The notes: generated by a model not told the origin, from the sequence alone. A stretch of 64,000 nucleotides of DNA from Radiobacillus kanasensis (GCF_021049245.1 NZ_CP088020.1:1990001-2054000); one strand, 5' to 3'; shown: positions 17,448-26,890, numbered from the stretch's first letter. Translations and numbers: made by a program.

Positions 17448-18125
17448 TTAAAACTCTTTTACAGACGCCACTATGGATAAAATTCGGTCCACAACCTCTT
17501 GGATGGAAAGCGAAGTAGTATCTATTTCTACAGCGTCCTTTGCTTTAATAAGAGGAGAAACTTCTCGTTCCGAATCTAATTTGTCTCGAGCTGCAATTTC
17601 TTCTTTTAGTCGGCGTAACTCAGATGGAAAACCCTTTTTTACGTTTTCTTGATGTCGGCGAATCGCTCTCTCTTCGACAGATGCCACTAGAAACACCTTC
17701 ACTTCAGCATCTGGGATAACGTGTGTTCCAATATCTCGTCCATCCATGACGACTCCACGTTGTGCAGCAAGTGCTTGCTGACGCGCCACCATTTCTTGCC
17801 TTACGAGCGCATGCTTAGCAACGATGGACACTGAATTCGTTACATCCTGATTTCGTATCTCATCGGTTACACCTTGTCTATCTATCAAGACAATTTGTCC
17901 ACCTTCGGACTGCACAAGATTGATTTCTGTTTGTAATAGTAATTCATACACCGATTGTTCGTCTTCTAAATCTAAGTTATGTTGTAGTGCCTTATATGTA
18001 ATTGCTCGATACATCGCGCCGGTATCTATATATATATAGGAAAGATGCTTTGCTACTTGCTTTGCAACGGTACTTTTTCCTGCAGCTGCCGGCCCATCAA
18101 TGGCAATAGCAAGTTTGTTTGTCAT
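17448..18125 (-). CDS. cmk: Cytidylate kinase
   Basis: Phosphorylates CMP and dCMP with ATP, recycling pyrimidine nucleotides released from lipid and RNA metabolism. 225 residues with P-loop GPAAAGKST (11-19), the DTGAMYRA motif near 35 that shapes the NMP site, and [10 protein letters not shown] near 104. AAGGGAG precedes the start. Operon partner of plsC. It fits family length exactly. Confidence 0.97.
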   Translation of the reverse strand: MTNKLAIAIDGPAAAGKSTVAKQVAKHLSYIYIDTGAMYRAITYKALQHNLDLEDEQSVYELLLQTEINLVQSEGGQIVLIDRQGVTDEIRNQDVTNSVSIVAKHALVRQEMVARQQALAAQRGVVMDGRDIGTHVIPDAEVKVFLVASVEERAIRRHQENVKKGFPSELRRLKEEIAARDKLDSEREVSPLIKAKDAVEIDTTSLSIQEVVDRILSIVASVKEF

Positions 18126-18175
18126 GGTACATTACTCCCTTTCTCGTAACAAAATCCTGATGCCACTTACAAAGT

Positions 18176-18234
18176 AATTCAGGCCGTTTCTATCTTTTCC
18201 ATAAGGGAAAGGATAGATACTCTGGCCTGAATTC
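18176..18234. other. Long imperfect hairpin between cmk and ypfB
   Basis: Outer arms AATTCAGGCC / GGCCTGAATT enclose inner arms TATCTTTTCC / GGAAAGGATA with a 5-base loop; the whole 59-base structure has no T-run. It lies between the ypfB stop and the cmk start, so it would be in the leader of a read-through cmk transcript or the tail of the ypfB one. Could be a weak terminator or processing site; function not known. Confidence 0.5.
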
Positions 18235-18284
18235 TCATCAGTAGTTATATAGTCTGGTTTATTCTAATCTAAACAAAAGGACCT

Positions 18285-18485
18285 TTAAAAGGATAACACA
18301 TCATTTAAAAAAGAGTCTATTGTTTTTACTATGTTGGATTGCCCCTGTTCAAAAACCCCAATATACTCATAAACAGGATTTGCATAAAGCTCAAAATCAG
18401 AATGACTGATTGTAAACTGAGCTGAAATCAGCAACAATCCATGTAATAGAAGTAAGGAAAGAAACCATCGTTCCATACGTTTCAC
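18285..18485 (-). CDS. ypfB: YpfB-like small membrane protein (DUF5359)
   Basis: 66 residues: basic N-terminus (MKRMERW), one hydrophobic segment at about 7-25, then a soluble tail ending IVKTIDSFLNDVLSF. The start is GTG at 18485 with GGGGG 7 bases ahead. Size, topology and position between motI and cmk match B. subtilis YpfB. It may be a single-pass or signal-like protein; function unknown. Confidence 0.75.
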   Translation of the reverse strand: MKRMERWFLSLLLLHGLLLISAQFTISHSDFELYANPVYEYIGVFEQGQSNIVKTIDSFLNDVLSF

Positions 18486-18542
18486 TATGATTCCCCCTTT
18501 TTTACCTATTATTTCTTGGGAGAACCAGAATTATACAATGTG

Positions 18543-19199
18543 CTACTTAATCCCTTTCTTTCGATTGAGCAACTGCTTTTCAAAGCAATAACGGATGACC
18601 GTTTGACGATCCTTATCCTTAATTTCATTGAACTTAATCGATAAAGTGGATACATGTTCATCTCGTTCATGAACACGAATAGCTTTTGCTTTAGCGTGAA
18701 TGTATTCATTAGATCCGGAATCCATTGATAGTACCATCCAGATATCTAAAATCATCCCTGGTTTTACGGAATGATTGGAAGGTAGAACGACGGAGAGCCC
18801 GCCACCACTAATGTCCTGTGTAACTGTTGTAAATGGCGCAATCGCCCCTTCCGAGTCATGGATTGAAATATCTAAAGAAGATTCTATTCGAACATATTGC
18901 CTTCTTTGTATGCGAATTAGATTTTCGTCCCCAGGAAAGCCGAGAACCAAAGTAGGTATGTTTACATTTTTCTTTGCTCGAACTTGAGTCTCGAATTGGT
19001 AAACAGAATTGTCCTTGCCAACGAAACTCGCATAAAACTCTGTTCCTGTTTCAAAAACTCCCGTACGTCCTGTTATCGTATGGATTGGGTAATCAACGTA
19101 AATGAGATGATCTTCGTGTTCCACAATTTTACATCTATATAGTTCACTATCCCCATTAACCCCATACTCTAAGGTGAGCGGTAGGCCGATTTTTGTCAT
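18543..19199 (-). CDS. motI: PilZ-domain cyclic-di-GMP receptor (YpfA/MotI)
   Basis: 218-residue protein with an N-terminal YcgR-like beta domain (1-90) and a C-terminal PilZ domain. The c-di-GMP-binding residues are present: RIQRRQYVRI (96-105) and DISGGG (129-134). In B. subtilis MotI (DgrA) binds c-di-GMP and then acts as a clutch on the flagellar stator MotA, stopping motility. The same position upstream of ypfB-cmk supports orthology. The ribosome site is weak (GGCGG). Whether this strain is motile is not shown here, but cheR nearby is consistent. Confidence 0.9.
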   Translation of the reverse strand: MTKIGLPLTLEYGVNGDSELYRCKIVEHEDHLIYVDYPIHTITGRTGVFETGTEFYASFVGKDNSVYQFETQVRAKKNVNIPTLVLGFPGDENLIRIQRRQYVRIESSLDISIHDSEGAIAPFTTVTQDISGGGLSVVLPSNHSVKPGMILDIWMVLSMDSGSNEYIHAKAKAIRVHERDEHVSTLSIKFNEIKDKDRQTVIRYCFEKQLLNRKKGIK

Positions 19200-19277
19200 G
19201 ACGTCCGCCTCATTTCATCCAAATTTATCAATGTATCCAATCTTTACAACTTCTATTATCTCAAAAAAACAGGAAAA

Positions 19278-19300
19278 GGGAAAGGTATAATACCCTTCCC
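19278..19300 (-). terminator. Rho-independent terminator of ypeB
   Basis: Stem GGGAAGGGTA / TACCTTTCCC with a short loop, overlapping the ypeB stop codon by one base, followed on the minus strand by TTTTCCTGTTTTTTT. Confidence 0.75.
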
Positions 19301-20643
19301 TAAACAGAATCCTTAAATTTTATTTTTGTTGTCTTTAACGGTTCCACCTTTTCTTCCATTCCAGTGTTTGCATTAATAAATATTCGATACGTCTCATTGT
19401 CTAAGACGCCAAGAAACTCATAAACAAGTACTTCTTCTTGAAGATCATTATTAATGATGGAAAGATGGGCTTCTTGAACTTTTATATTTGGATTAACTTT
19501 CTTTCTCGCTTCCGCTTCGCTAATTTCAGGCTCTGAAATTTGACGTTCTTGATGGTTCCTATAATAGTCGCGAGTGGACAATCCAAGTAACTCCCCATCA
19601 TCCAATCCAACTTTAACTTGGATGGAATCCGGATACACTCGAACATCATCTTGCGTGTATAAAAAGCTAAATACACCTACATTGTCATACTGACTGCTCT
19701 GGAACAGCTGCATGTTTTTGAATCCGTTTTCCTCTAGATATTTTTCTGCTTTTGTTCTAGCGGCGTGTAAGCTTAGCTTTTTAGCTTCAATATCACGATT
19801 GACGATGTATGAAAGTAAATGGCCTCCTTTGACCGATAAGTCTAAATATCCGTGTTTGCCATTTTCTTTATAGGAGGCACTGTACATGGCAACATCTGCC
19901 CCATCTCCACTTTCAGTTATACGAATTTCTGTATCTTGTCCCACTCCGAAAAAATCTCTAGCTTTCTTTTTCGCTTTTTCTTTTGTGATTTTTTGACCTT
20001 GAATAAACTTGTAATCATGGTTTTCTGCTGATACTCCCGTTAAGGTTGTGCCGAGGTTTCCTTCCTCAAAACCTTTAACTGTTTTTTCAACGGTTTTAAA
20101 CCCGTCAATAATCGTATTGTCCGCTTGCTGCTCACTACTAGCTAACGCTAGTTGCACATCCATCCAGCGGAGATTATTTTCTAACACTAAACTTTGTACT
20201 TTACGAAGCTCTTGTTCTATTTCTCCCGACTGCTCATAAAGGGTTTGAAGCTGTTCAACTTCTTTGTCGGATAATGGTTTATTATTCAAGTCGCGGACAG
20301 CTGTACGGTAGCTAAACGTCCCTATTTTCGATAAAAACTCCTCTGTCTTATTAAAAGGAAGAAGAGCTAAAGGTAGTTGTCCAACATCACTATGTGCTTC
20401 TGAAGTAAGTCTCCAAATCTCAGCAAGCTGTGGGGATAACTGTTCCTTTGAATTCATCGCTAATGTCGTTCCAATTTTGTCATGCAATAGATCCATATGA
20501 TAGGAAAGATCATGGAACGATCTTTGATATGTGTTTTCCGCTTGAATCAATACAGCATTTTTTTCTCGATGTTCTTGATAACCCCAAACACCGGTTCCGA
20601 CTAGTCCTAGTGTTAATACAGCAATTCCAATCCATCTCAGCAT
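19300..20643 (-). CDS. ypeB: Germination protein YpeB
   Basis: 447 residues: an N-terminal membrane anchor (about 3-21), a long helical domain, and C-terminal PepSY-like repeats (segments around KITKEKAKKKARDFFGV, LHAARTKAEKYLEENGF and ISEAEARKKVNP). YpeB stabilises and localises the cortex-lytic enzyme SleB in the spore inner membrane and is cleaved on germination. It lies 23 bases after sleB, in the invariable sleB-ypeB pair, expressed in the forespore under sigma-G in B. subtilis. Complete, with normal length. Confidence 0.95.
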   Translation of the reverse strand: MLRWIGIAVLTLGLVGTGVWGYQEHREKNAVLIQAENTYQRSFHDLSYHMDLLHDKIGTTLAMNSKEQLSPQLAEIWRLTSEAHSDVGQLPLALLPFNKTEEFLSKIGTFSYRTAVRDLNNKPLSDKEVEQLQTLYEQSGEIEQELRKVQSLVLENNLRWMDVQLALASSEQQADNTIIDGFKTVEKTVKGFEEGNLGTTLTGVSAENHDYKFIQGQKITKEKAKKKARDFFGVGQDTEIRITESGDGADVAMYSASYKENGKHGYLDLSVKGGHLLSYIVNRDIEAKKLSLHAARTKAEKYLEENGFKNMQLFQSSQYDNVGVFSFLYTQDDVRVYPDSIQVKVGLDDGELLGLSTRDYYRNHQERQISEPEISEAEARKKVNPNIKVQEAHLSIINNDLQEEVLVYEFLGVLDNETYRIFINANTGMEEKVEPLKTTKIKFKDSV

Positions 20644-20666
20644 CTTATATCACCATCCTTCTTCTA

Positions 20667-21620
20667 TTACATACAAAAGACATGTTTTCCGATTCGTTTA
20701 ATTTGTGGTCTTCCCCATATCCAGCTTGATGTTGCTGTATTAGGGTTAAAATAGTAAATAGCGTTTCCCGTTGGATCCCAGCCGTTTAGTGCATCAAGTA
20801 CTGCCTTTTTCGCTGATTCATCTGGTGTAAGCCAAATTTGTCCATCCGCAACGGCTGTAAAAGCACGAGGCTCAAAAATAACGCCCGAAACTGTATTAGG
20901 AAACGAAGGACTTTCTACACGATTTAGAATCACAGAAGCAACTGCCACTTTTCCTTCATATGGCTCACCACGCGCTTCCCCGTGAACAGCATTCGCCATA
21001 AGCTTGATATCATTTTGCGAAAATCCAGCTGGAACATTTGTAGCCGTTGGTTGTGGTGCATCTGCTTTGTCATTCGTATTATTTGTGTTCTTTGGTTTAG
21101 CTGGTTGTTTTTCTTGGTTTCCTTGGTTTCCTTGGTTTCCTTGATTTCCCTTGTTGGCCTGATTACCTTGGTTAGCTTGCTTTTTCGTATTTGTATTTTG
21201 ATTATTGTTCGTGTTCGTATTCGCCTTTTTCTTCACTTGCTGTTCTTTCGGTGTTCCACCATAGTACGTAAAATCATTTCCAGCATCGACCTGCTTTTCT
21301 ACAAAGGCACGGTCATACTGACTTGCATCCACTAACTTTTGTTTCGTTCCAGGACCAGCAAGGCCATCAATGTCTAAGCCGAATTCATACTGAAAGTTTC
21401 GTAATGCCCAATATGTTCCCCAGCCAAACACTCCATCGATTTGACTGTTGTAAAAACCTAAGTACTGTAATCTGGCTTGAAGTTCAATGACGTCGTCCCC
21501 TGTTGCTCCTTGTTGGATGACTTGGTCACTAAATGCATATGTAGGCTCTACGTTCGTAAGCATTCCTACACCCGCCAGGATTGTAAAACAAACTAAAAAT
21601 GGGATCAATGTTTTTTTCAT
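20667..21620 (-). CDS. sleB: Spore cortex-lytic enzyme SleB
   Basis: Lytic transglycosylase that degrades muramic-delta-lactam cortex peptidoglycan in germination. With start at ATG 21620 (AGGAGG) it is 317 residues: signal peptide 1-30, peptidoglycan-binding domain about 35-95 (LQARLQYLGFYNSQIDGVFG), a low-complexity Asn/Gln/Gly/Lys linker about 130-190, and the Hydrolase_2 catalytic domain with the proposed catalytic glutamate in NAVHGEARGEPYEGK. The linker contains a tandem GNQ repeat encoded by a 9-base unit. The frame continues upstream to 21752 with no ribosome site there. Pair with ypeB. Confidence 0.95.
   Translation of the reverse strand: MKKTLIPFLVCFTILAGVGMLTNVEPTYAFSDQVIQQGATGDDVIELQARLQYLGFYNSQIDGVFGWGTYWALRNFQYEFGLDIDGLAGPGTKQKLVDASQYDRAFVEKQVDAGNDFTYYGGTPKEQQVKKKANTNTNNNQNTNTKKQANQGNQANKGNQGNQGNQGNQEKQPAKPKNTNNTNDKADAPQPTATNVPAGFSQNDIKLMANAVHGEARGEPYEGKVAVASVILNRVESPSFPNTVSGVIFEPRAFTAVADGQIWLTPDESAKKAVLDALNGWDPTGNAIYYFNPNTATSSWIWGRPQIKRIGKHVFCM
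21112..21150. repeat. Tandem 9-bp repeat within sleB linker
   Basis: Plus-strand unit TTCCTTGGT is repeated about four times with small changes, encoding QGN in the SleB linker between wall-binding and catalytic domains. Such units expand or contract by slippage, so linker length probably varies between strains. Confidence 0.85.
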
Positions 21621-21794
21621 CTCGACTATCCTCCTGAGAGAAATAAAGTATTGTCGTAATTGATACCTATTTTTTGAAACATCTGCCTTTTTATACATAG
21701 GAAAAATATACTTTAAAAAATGGAAAAGAGATGGAAGGAGGTTTGCGAACATAAAAATAGCTTCTCCCCTTTTTATTTCCTTTGTGGGAAGAAG

Positions 21795-22481
21795 CTATGC
21801 GTGGTGTTTAAACGGCACATCATATATTACTTTTTTCATACTTTGTTGGTTAGCAACCTTCACTTTTCTTAGTGCTAGCATCCAAAGTCCAATCATAAAT
21901 GGAATCAGTGCATATAGCCAGTTTCCAGTAACTGTTTGAAGAATATAATCATACGTCCCATGTAGTCCTATTGTTAAGACCAGTGCATACAGAAGCGTGG
22001 ATTTCCGGTATTTCTTAGTGAATTTCGCTTTTCCTATATAAAATCCCATTATAACTCCAAAAAGCGCATGAGAGGATACAGGAAATAAGGCACGACTAAA
22101 GGCAGTTTCTACACCGTGGGCTACGAGATACAAAATATTCTCAACCGTAGCAAACCCTAGACTAAGGGCTACACCATAAACGATACCGTCGTACATCGAA
22201 TCAAAATCCGAATATTTATATGCGGTGTACATAAAAATAAACCATTTAAAAAATTCTTCGAGGAATCCGGTAATAAGGAAAGAGTATATGAAGGAATTTG
22301 AACCTAGACCTTCTTCCATAAAGGCATACTGAATAAACATAATCGGAAACACAAGTAATGCCCCATATAAAAACGTGCGAAAAACCATCGTTAGTGGCTC
22401 TGAATCAAACCGATCTTTTAAATAAAAGAAGGCCAACAAAGCAAGTGTCGGTGCAATTCCAGCTGTAAGAACCGCAAACAT
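21795..22481 (-). CDS. prsW: PrsW-type intramembrane protease
   Basis: 228-residue polytopic protein with about seven predicted membrane spans. It holds the family motifs EEFFKW (EExxK), a second element with GFATVEN, and SSHALFG and LHGTYDY histidines. PrsW in B. subtilis cleaves anti-sigma factor RsiW at site 1 in response to antimicrobial peptides and envelope stress. The start at 22481 has GAGGG; the frame to 22499 lacks it. Same position upstream of sleB as in B. subtilis. No RsiW is in the window; the ECF system here is SigX/RsiX. Confidence 0.9.
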   Translation of the reverse strand: MFAVLTAGIAPTLALLAFFYLKDRFDSEPLTMVFRTFLYGALLVFPIMFIQYAFMEEGLGSNSFIYSFLITGFLEEFFKWFIFMYTAYKYSDFDSMYDGIVYGVALSLGFATVENILYLVAHGVETAFSRALFPVSSHALFGVIMGFYIGKAKFTKKYRKSTLLYALVLTIGLHGTYDYILQTVTGNWLYALIPFMIGLWMLALRKVKVANQQSMKKVIYDVPFKHHA

Positions 22482-22568
22482 TTCGACACCCTCTTTCAAT
22501 TATAGTAGTTTCATCGTATCATGGAAAAGGTAGAAATTAAATAGTGAAAACGTAAAGTTGGTGAAATA

Positions 22569-23531
22569 TTGAAGAAGATTTTAATTATTCATACAGGTGG
22601 AACGATTTCCATGATGGAGGACAAAGAGTCTCGAACGGTGTCGCCTGCTGGCGAACATCCACTAGGTTCAGTGAGTAGCCTCTTGGTTGAATATGCCGAT
22701 ACGACGGAAGAATATCTTTTTCACCTCCCTTCTCCTCATATTACTCCTTCACACATGTTAGAGCTTGCGAAGGTTGTGGAGCAGCGTTTAGAAGAAGTAG
22801 ATGGAATAGTAATTACACACGGTACGGATACTTTGGAGGAAACGGCCTATTTCTTAGACTTGTATCTAGCTACAATGAAGCCGGTTGTCGTAACAGGAGC
22901 GATGCGATCAAGTAATGAAATTGGTTCAGATGGCCTCTATAATTTAATATGTTCCATTCGAGTAGCTAGCCATGAGGAAGCCATCAGCAAAGGGGTAATG
23001 GTCGTCATGAATGATGAAATACATACTGCCCATAACGTGACGAAAACTTCGACAAGCAATATCGCTACGTTCCAAAGTCCACAATATGGCCCGATTGGTA
23101 TTGTTACGAAACACAACGTCTTCTTTCATCAGCAGTTAACAAAGAGCGAAACATGTAAGGTAGAACAATTAACGCATAAAGTTGTACTATTAAAAGCTTA
23201 TGCTGGAATGGATGGAGATATAATCTCGGCCGTTCACCAAGCTCAAATGGATGGGCTCGTCATTGAGGGACTTGGACAGGGAAATCTCCCTAAAGACACT
23301 GTAGGAGCGTTGGAAAGAGTTGTTGCGGATCAGATACCTGTTATCCTCGTTTCTAGATGTTATCAAGGGATCGTACAACCTACCTATACGTACGAAGGTG
23401 GAGGAAGTCATTTAAAAAATATCGGCGTTATTTTCTCCAATGGATTAACTGGACCGAAAGCAAGAATTAAGCTAATGATGACGTTAGAGAAAACAAAACA
23501 TCACGACACAATAAAATCCCTATTCGAATGA
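22569..23531 (+). CDS. ansA: L-asparaginase, type I
   Basis: Hydrolyses asparagine to aspartate and ammonia. 320 residues: first active-site threonine in IIHTGGTISMM, second in ITHGTDTLEETAYFLD, and a conserved GAMRSSNEIGSDG segment. The start is TTG at 22569 with GGTG ahead. No signal peptide, so cytoplasmic. Divergent from prsW over 87 bases. The repeat element that follows provides the hairpin used as its terminator. Confidence 0.94.
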   Translation: MKKILIIHTGGTISMMEDKESRTVSPAGEHPLGSVSSLLVEYADTTEEYLFHLPSPHITPSHMLELAKVVEQRLEEVDGIVITHGTDTLEETAYFLDLYLATMKPVVVTGAMRSSNEIGSDGLYNLICSIRVASHEEAISKGVMVVMNDEIHTAHNVTKTSTSNIATFQSPQYGPIGIVTKHNVFFHQQLTKSETCKVEQLTHKVVLLKAYAGMDGDIISAVHQAQMDGLVIEGLGQGNLPKDTVGALERVVADQIPVILVSRCYQGIVQPTYTYEGGGSHLKNIGVIFSNGLTGPKARIKLMMTLEKTKHHDTIKSLFE

Positions 23532-23669
23532 TTACGGTAGACGCTAACTAGGTTGATTTTCGATGCCAATAGTCGTTTTACGAGTGGTGTCAATCCTATC
23601 CCAAGTATCGAACTTAATGTTATAATAATTTTTTAGAAGAGGCTAGGACAAAAGTGTATTTATCCTAAT

Positions 23670-23727
23670 AAAATCCGAATTTGGCTCGAAATTCTTTCAT
23701 TAGAATTCGATTCAGTTCGGATTTTTC
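23670..23727 (+). terminator. Repeat-borne terminator of ansA
   Basis: Arms AAATCCGAA / TTCGGATTT with an inner palindrome around TCGAA-ATTC, followed by TTTTTC on the plus strand. The same hairpin occurs at 37307, 51138 and 60079 on the opposite strand. Confidence 0.8.
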
Positions 23728-23842
23728 TTATAGGTTTCTTTTGTGAATTTTGCTACTAAAAAGATATATGCTGCGAAGTAAAAAAATAGTTAAACAAAAA
23801 ACCATCGGTTTAATAACTGCTCGATATACACGTGATGTTGAT

Positions 23843-23965
23843 TTCCGCTGCGGGCGGTCGCTTTCCGTGGGCACGGCCTCAGCCTCCTCGCTCGCAAAGA
23901 TCGCTCCCTGTGGGGTCTTCACCTCGTGCTGTTCCCACAGGAGTCGACTGCCCTCCACTCCAATC
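23843..23965. repeat. GC-rich palindromic module, type 2
   Basis: About 120 bases, GC-rich against an AT-rich surrounding, containing CTTTCCGTGGG, GCCTCAGCCTCCTCGCTCGC and CCTGTGGGGTCTTC. It is the reverse complement, with differences, of 59865-59983. Internal complementarity (CCTGTGGG with CCCACAGG) predicts a strong hairpin. Confidence 0.75.
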
Positions 23966-24195
23966 AACATGCCGTAAATAGTGGACAAAGAATAGTATCC
24001 GAATGAAATTTCTAATTTTAATATAAGTAAATAAAGTGAAATCTTAAATAGTTATGAACAACCTCTAAGTAAATAGAACCCCAAAAACAGTAATTAGGAT
24101 AGCAATTCATGGTCTTTGGACTAAAGATTTTGAATAAGGTTTTTTCATCCTTACTCCTATCTGCAAAGTTCAGTAGATTAGAAAATAGTAACTTA

Positions 24196-24384
24196 GCGAA
24201 AGCAGAATACGGAGACTCCTGCGGGAACAGCACGAGGTGAAAGCCCCGCAGGACAAGGAAAGCTCCTATGAATACACATCGCACGCAGAAAAAGCGGATT
24301 TCTTTTTCAAGGAAGTGGGTTTCTTCTGAGGAGATGGAGGCCGTGTCCGCGGAAAACGGAGTATTTTGCTTTAGCGGCAGCTAA
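24196..24384. repeat. GC-rich palindromic module, type 1
   Basis: About 190 bases bearing ACTCCTGCGGGAACAGCACGAG, CCCCGCAGGAC and GCACGCAGAAAAAGCGG. It is the reverse complement, with differences, of 59589-59775. Arms CCTGCGGG and CCCGCAGG pair. It starts with AGCAGAATACGGAG and ends with CGGAGTATTTTGCT, a terminal inverted repeat. Confidence 0.75.
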
Positions 24385-24501
24385 TAGCTTCATCTAAAAC
24401 GGGCTACGTCGCATTTTATACTAACTATGAATGAAAATCCACTATAAAAAAGTACCATTCTAAGCTCCAATCCTGTAATCGTTCGTCTTTAGAGTGTAAA
24501 G

Positions 24502-25488
24502 TTATAATTTTTTCCCTGCCTCTTTTATAGATTGAGCGATTAGTCCACCGTGAAAACGTCCGTTTTCTATAAAGACTTTATTATTATTATAACCAGCGAC
24601 AACGACACCGGCTACGTACATATCTGGTATATTAGTCTCCATGGTTGTTTCATCATATGCTGGTATTCCCGTTTGTGGATCAATTCCTATCCCTAGTTTT
24701 CCTAGAAATTCGAGATCTGGACGGTAGCCCGTCATTGCGAAGACATAGTCATTTTCGATTTCTTTTTCTACTCCATTTACTTCATATCGGATTGTATTTG
24801 GTGTTATTTCCAATACATGAGCACTAAATTCCATCTTTACTTTCTCATGACGTACAAGTGAATCAAATTCCGGAAGAATCCATGGTTTAATACTTGAAGA
24901 ATATTGATCCCCTCGATATAAGACGGTTATGTTAGCTCCAGCCTTATGCAGTTCCAACGTAGCATCTACTGCAGAATTTTTCCCGCCAATTACCGTGACG
25001 TTCTTTCGGAAAAAAGGGTGACCTTCTTTAAAATAATGAAATACGTTTGGGAGGTTTTCTCCTTCTACTCTCATCCAGTTCGGTTGATTGTAATATCCGG
25101 TCGCCACCACCACGTGCATAGCTTCATATTGAACCTTGCTACCTTCTTCTTTTGTAGAAGACACCAGAAATGCTTCCCCCGTATTTTCTACATTCGTTAC
25201 TTTTTCAAAGCTATTTATTCGTAATTGACTACGTTCCGCAACAGTTCGGTAGTATGTCATTGCGTCCAATCTAACAGGCTTTTTCTTCTCTGTTATAAAG
25301 GGAACTCCGCCAATCTCTAATTTTTCACTTGAACTAAAAAATGTTTGATGAGTTGGATAATTATAAATGGCATCTACAACATTTCCTTTTTCTATTATTA
25401 AAGGTTCAATGCCTAGCTTTTGCAACTCTAGACCGACAGATAACCCACATGGGCCAGCTCCAATAATAATCGTGTGCTCTGTTTGCAT
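24502..25488 (-). CDS. ypdA: Bacillithiol disulfide reductase YpdA
   Basis: FAD/NAD(P)H flavoprotein that reduces oxidised bacillithiol, maintaining thiol balance in Firmicutes. 328 residues with FAD-binding IIGAGPCGLS (7-16), a second nucleotide-binding VIGGKNSAVDA near 166, and ATGYYNQPNW. The conserved C-terminal VAGVVVAGYNNNKVFIENGRFHG is present. ATG 25488 follows GAAGGAGTG. The last codons (EAGKKL and stop) lie in sequence matching the end of the neighbouring repeat element, so the C-terminus may have been rewritten by its insertion. Adjacent to gudB, as in B. subtilis. Confidence 0.93.
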   Translation of the reverse strand: MQTEHTIIIGAGPCGLSVGLELQKLGIEPLIIEKGNVVDAIYNYPTHQTFFSSSEKLEIGGVPFITEKKKPVRLDAMTYYRTVAERSQLRINSFEKVTNVENTGEAFLVSSTKEEGSKVQYEAMHVVVATGYYNQPNWMRVEGENLPNVFHYFKEGHPFFRKNVTVIGGKNSAVDATLELHKAGANITVLYRGDQYSSSIKPWILPEFDSLVRHEKVKMEFSAHVLEITPNTIRYEVNGVEKEIENDYVFAMTGYRPDLEFLGKLGIGIDPQTGIPAYDETTMETNIPDMYVAGVVVAGYNNNKVFIENGRFHGGLIAQSIKEAGKKL

Positions 25489-25557
25489 GGTGTACACTCC
25501 TTCACTTCCAGTTCCATTACGTTTCATTGTACCGATTATTAAACTTTTTGAAAACGA

Positions 25558-25593
25558 AAAAGCACTTATCTGATCAATAGATAAGTGCTTTAT
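25558..25593 (-). terminator. Rho-independent terminator of gudB
   Basis: Stem AAAGCACTTATCT / AGATAAGTGCTTT with a 7-base loop and TTTTTC on the minus strand, 17 bases after the gudB stop. It separates gudB from ypdA. Confidence 0.85.
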
Positions 25594-25609
25594 AACTCAT
25601 TTACATATG

Positions 25610-26890
25610 TTATATCCAGCCACGGAAGCGAGCTGCTTCGGCCATTTTCCTTACCCCTACCATGTAAGCTGCTAACCGCATGTCAACTCTTCTTGTTTGT
25701 GCAGTATTATATACATTGTTGAAACCTTTTGTCATTACTTTATAAAGCTTCTCTTCAATTTCTTCCTCTGACCAGTAGTACCCTTGATTATTTTGAACCC
25801 ACTCAAAATAAGAAACGGTTACTCCTCCTGCTGAGGCAAGAACGTCTGGCACAAGAAGAATACCGCGTTCGGAAAGGATTTTTGTAGCTTCAAGGGTTGT
25901 AGGTCCATTTGCTGCCTCCACTACAATCGATGCTTTTATGTTATGAGCATTATCTTCCGTAATTTGATTTTCAACAGCGGCTGGAACAAGAATATCACAA
26001 TCTAATTCCAATAATTCTTGATTCGTAATCGTGTTGTTAAAAAGTTTCGTAACGGTTCCAAAGCTATCTCTTCGATCTAGCAAATAATCAATATCTAGTC
26101 CATCCGGGTCATGAAGCCCGCCATACGCGTCAGATATTCCTACGACTTTTGCACCAGCATCATGCATAAATTTTGCTAGGAAGCTTCCTGCATTTCCGAA
26201 CCCTTGGATGACGACACGCGCATCCTGTAAATCCATATCTTTTTTCTTAATGGCTTCATCAATACAAATAGTAACCCCTTTAGCTGTTGCAGATTCTCTT
26301 CCATGAGAACCACCAAGAACAATCGGTTTTCCTGTAATGAAGCCTGGATTGTTAAATTCATCAATCCGACTATATTCATCCATCATCCATGCCATAATCT
26401 GTGGATTCGTAAATACGTCCGGTGCAGGTATGTCTTTTGTCGGTCCAACAATTTGACTAATTGCACGAACATACCCTCTACTTAAACCTTCCAACTCACG
26501 GAAGGACATTTCTCGTGGATCACATATGATGCCACCTTTTCCTCCGCCATAAGGTAAATCGACAATACCCGCTTTCAAACTCATCCAAATTGAAAGCGCT
26601 TTAACTTCTTTTTCTGTAACATCCGGATGGAATCGAACCCCACCTTTTGTTGGCCCTACAGCATCATTGTGCTGAGCACGAAATCCTGTGAATATTTTAA
26701 TTGAATCATCATCCATTCGAACTGGAATTCGAACAGACATCATTCGAATTGGTTCTTTTAATAAATCATACACTTCTTCAGGGTATCCCAACTTATCCAA
26801 TGCTGTTCTTACTACGGATTGAGTTGATTTCAGAACATCTAACTTATCATTGTTTTCATTTGGAGAATCTGAAGCTTTATCGGCTACCAT
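25610..26890 (-). CDS. gudB: NAD-specific glutamate dehydrogenase
   Basis: Catabolic oxidation of glutamate to 2-oxoglutarate and ammonia. 426 residues; the catalytic lysine lies in PYGGGKGG (K118), the substrate lysine in TKGGVRFHP, and the dinucleotide fold in [10 protein letters not shown]. Position beside ypdA identifies it as gudB rather than rocG. The segment [15 protein letters not shown] has a single VKA unit, without the 9-base duplication that inactivates gudB in B. subtilis 168, so the enzyme should be active. AGGAGG precedes the ATG. Confidence 0.94.
   Translation of the reverse strand: MVADKASDSPNENNDKLDVLKSTQSVVRTALDKLGYPEEVYDLLKEPIRMMSVRIPVRMDDDSIKIFTGFRAQHNDAVGPTKGGVRFHPDVTEKEVKALSIWMSLKAGIVDLPYGGGKGGIICDPREMSFRELEGLSRGYVRAISQIVGPTKDIPAPDVFTNPQIMAWMMDEYSRIDEFNNPGFITGKPIVLGGSHGRESATAKGVTICIDEAIKKKDMDLQDARVVIQGFGNAGSFLAKFMHDAGAKVVGISDAYGGLHDPDGLDIDYLLDRRDSFGTVTKLFNNTITNQELLELDCDILVPAAVENQITEDNAHNIKASIVVEAANGPTTLEATKILSERGILLVPDVLASAGGVTVSYFEWVQNNQGYYWSEEEIEEKLYKVMTKGFNNVYNTAQTRRVDMRLAAYMVGVRKMAEAARFRGWI

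Larger units (their letters stand above)
23639..24522. mobile_element. Non-autonomous repeat element, copy 1 (IS1182-like ends)
   Basis: Gene-free 0.88 kb. The left end GAGGCTAGGACAAAA resembles the IS end at 5973; the right end, TTTCCCTGCCTC, is the same end inverted and runs into the last codons of ypdA. Just inside the left end is a hairpin working as the ansA terminator. Two GC-rich palindromic modules lie inside (23843-23965 and 24196-24384). The whole is in reverse order relative to the copy at 59423-60166, with which it shares ends, both modules and the hairpin. Short open frames here are shadows of the repeats. Confidence 0.65.

Noticed and set aside
21112..21180. Short regular repeats that might look like a CRISPR or VNTR array
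   Set aside because: They are in-frame 9-base units encoding the Asn/Gln/Gly linker of SleB; no spacers and no cas genes.
23728..24284. Open frames of 75-88 codons on both strands in the repeat region after ansA
   Set aside because: They follow the GC-rich palindromic modules, have no ribosome sites, and equivalent frames appear in the other repeat copies; no protein family is suggested.
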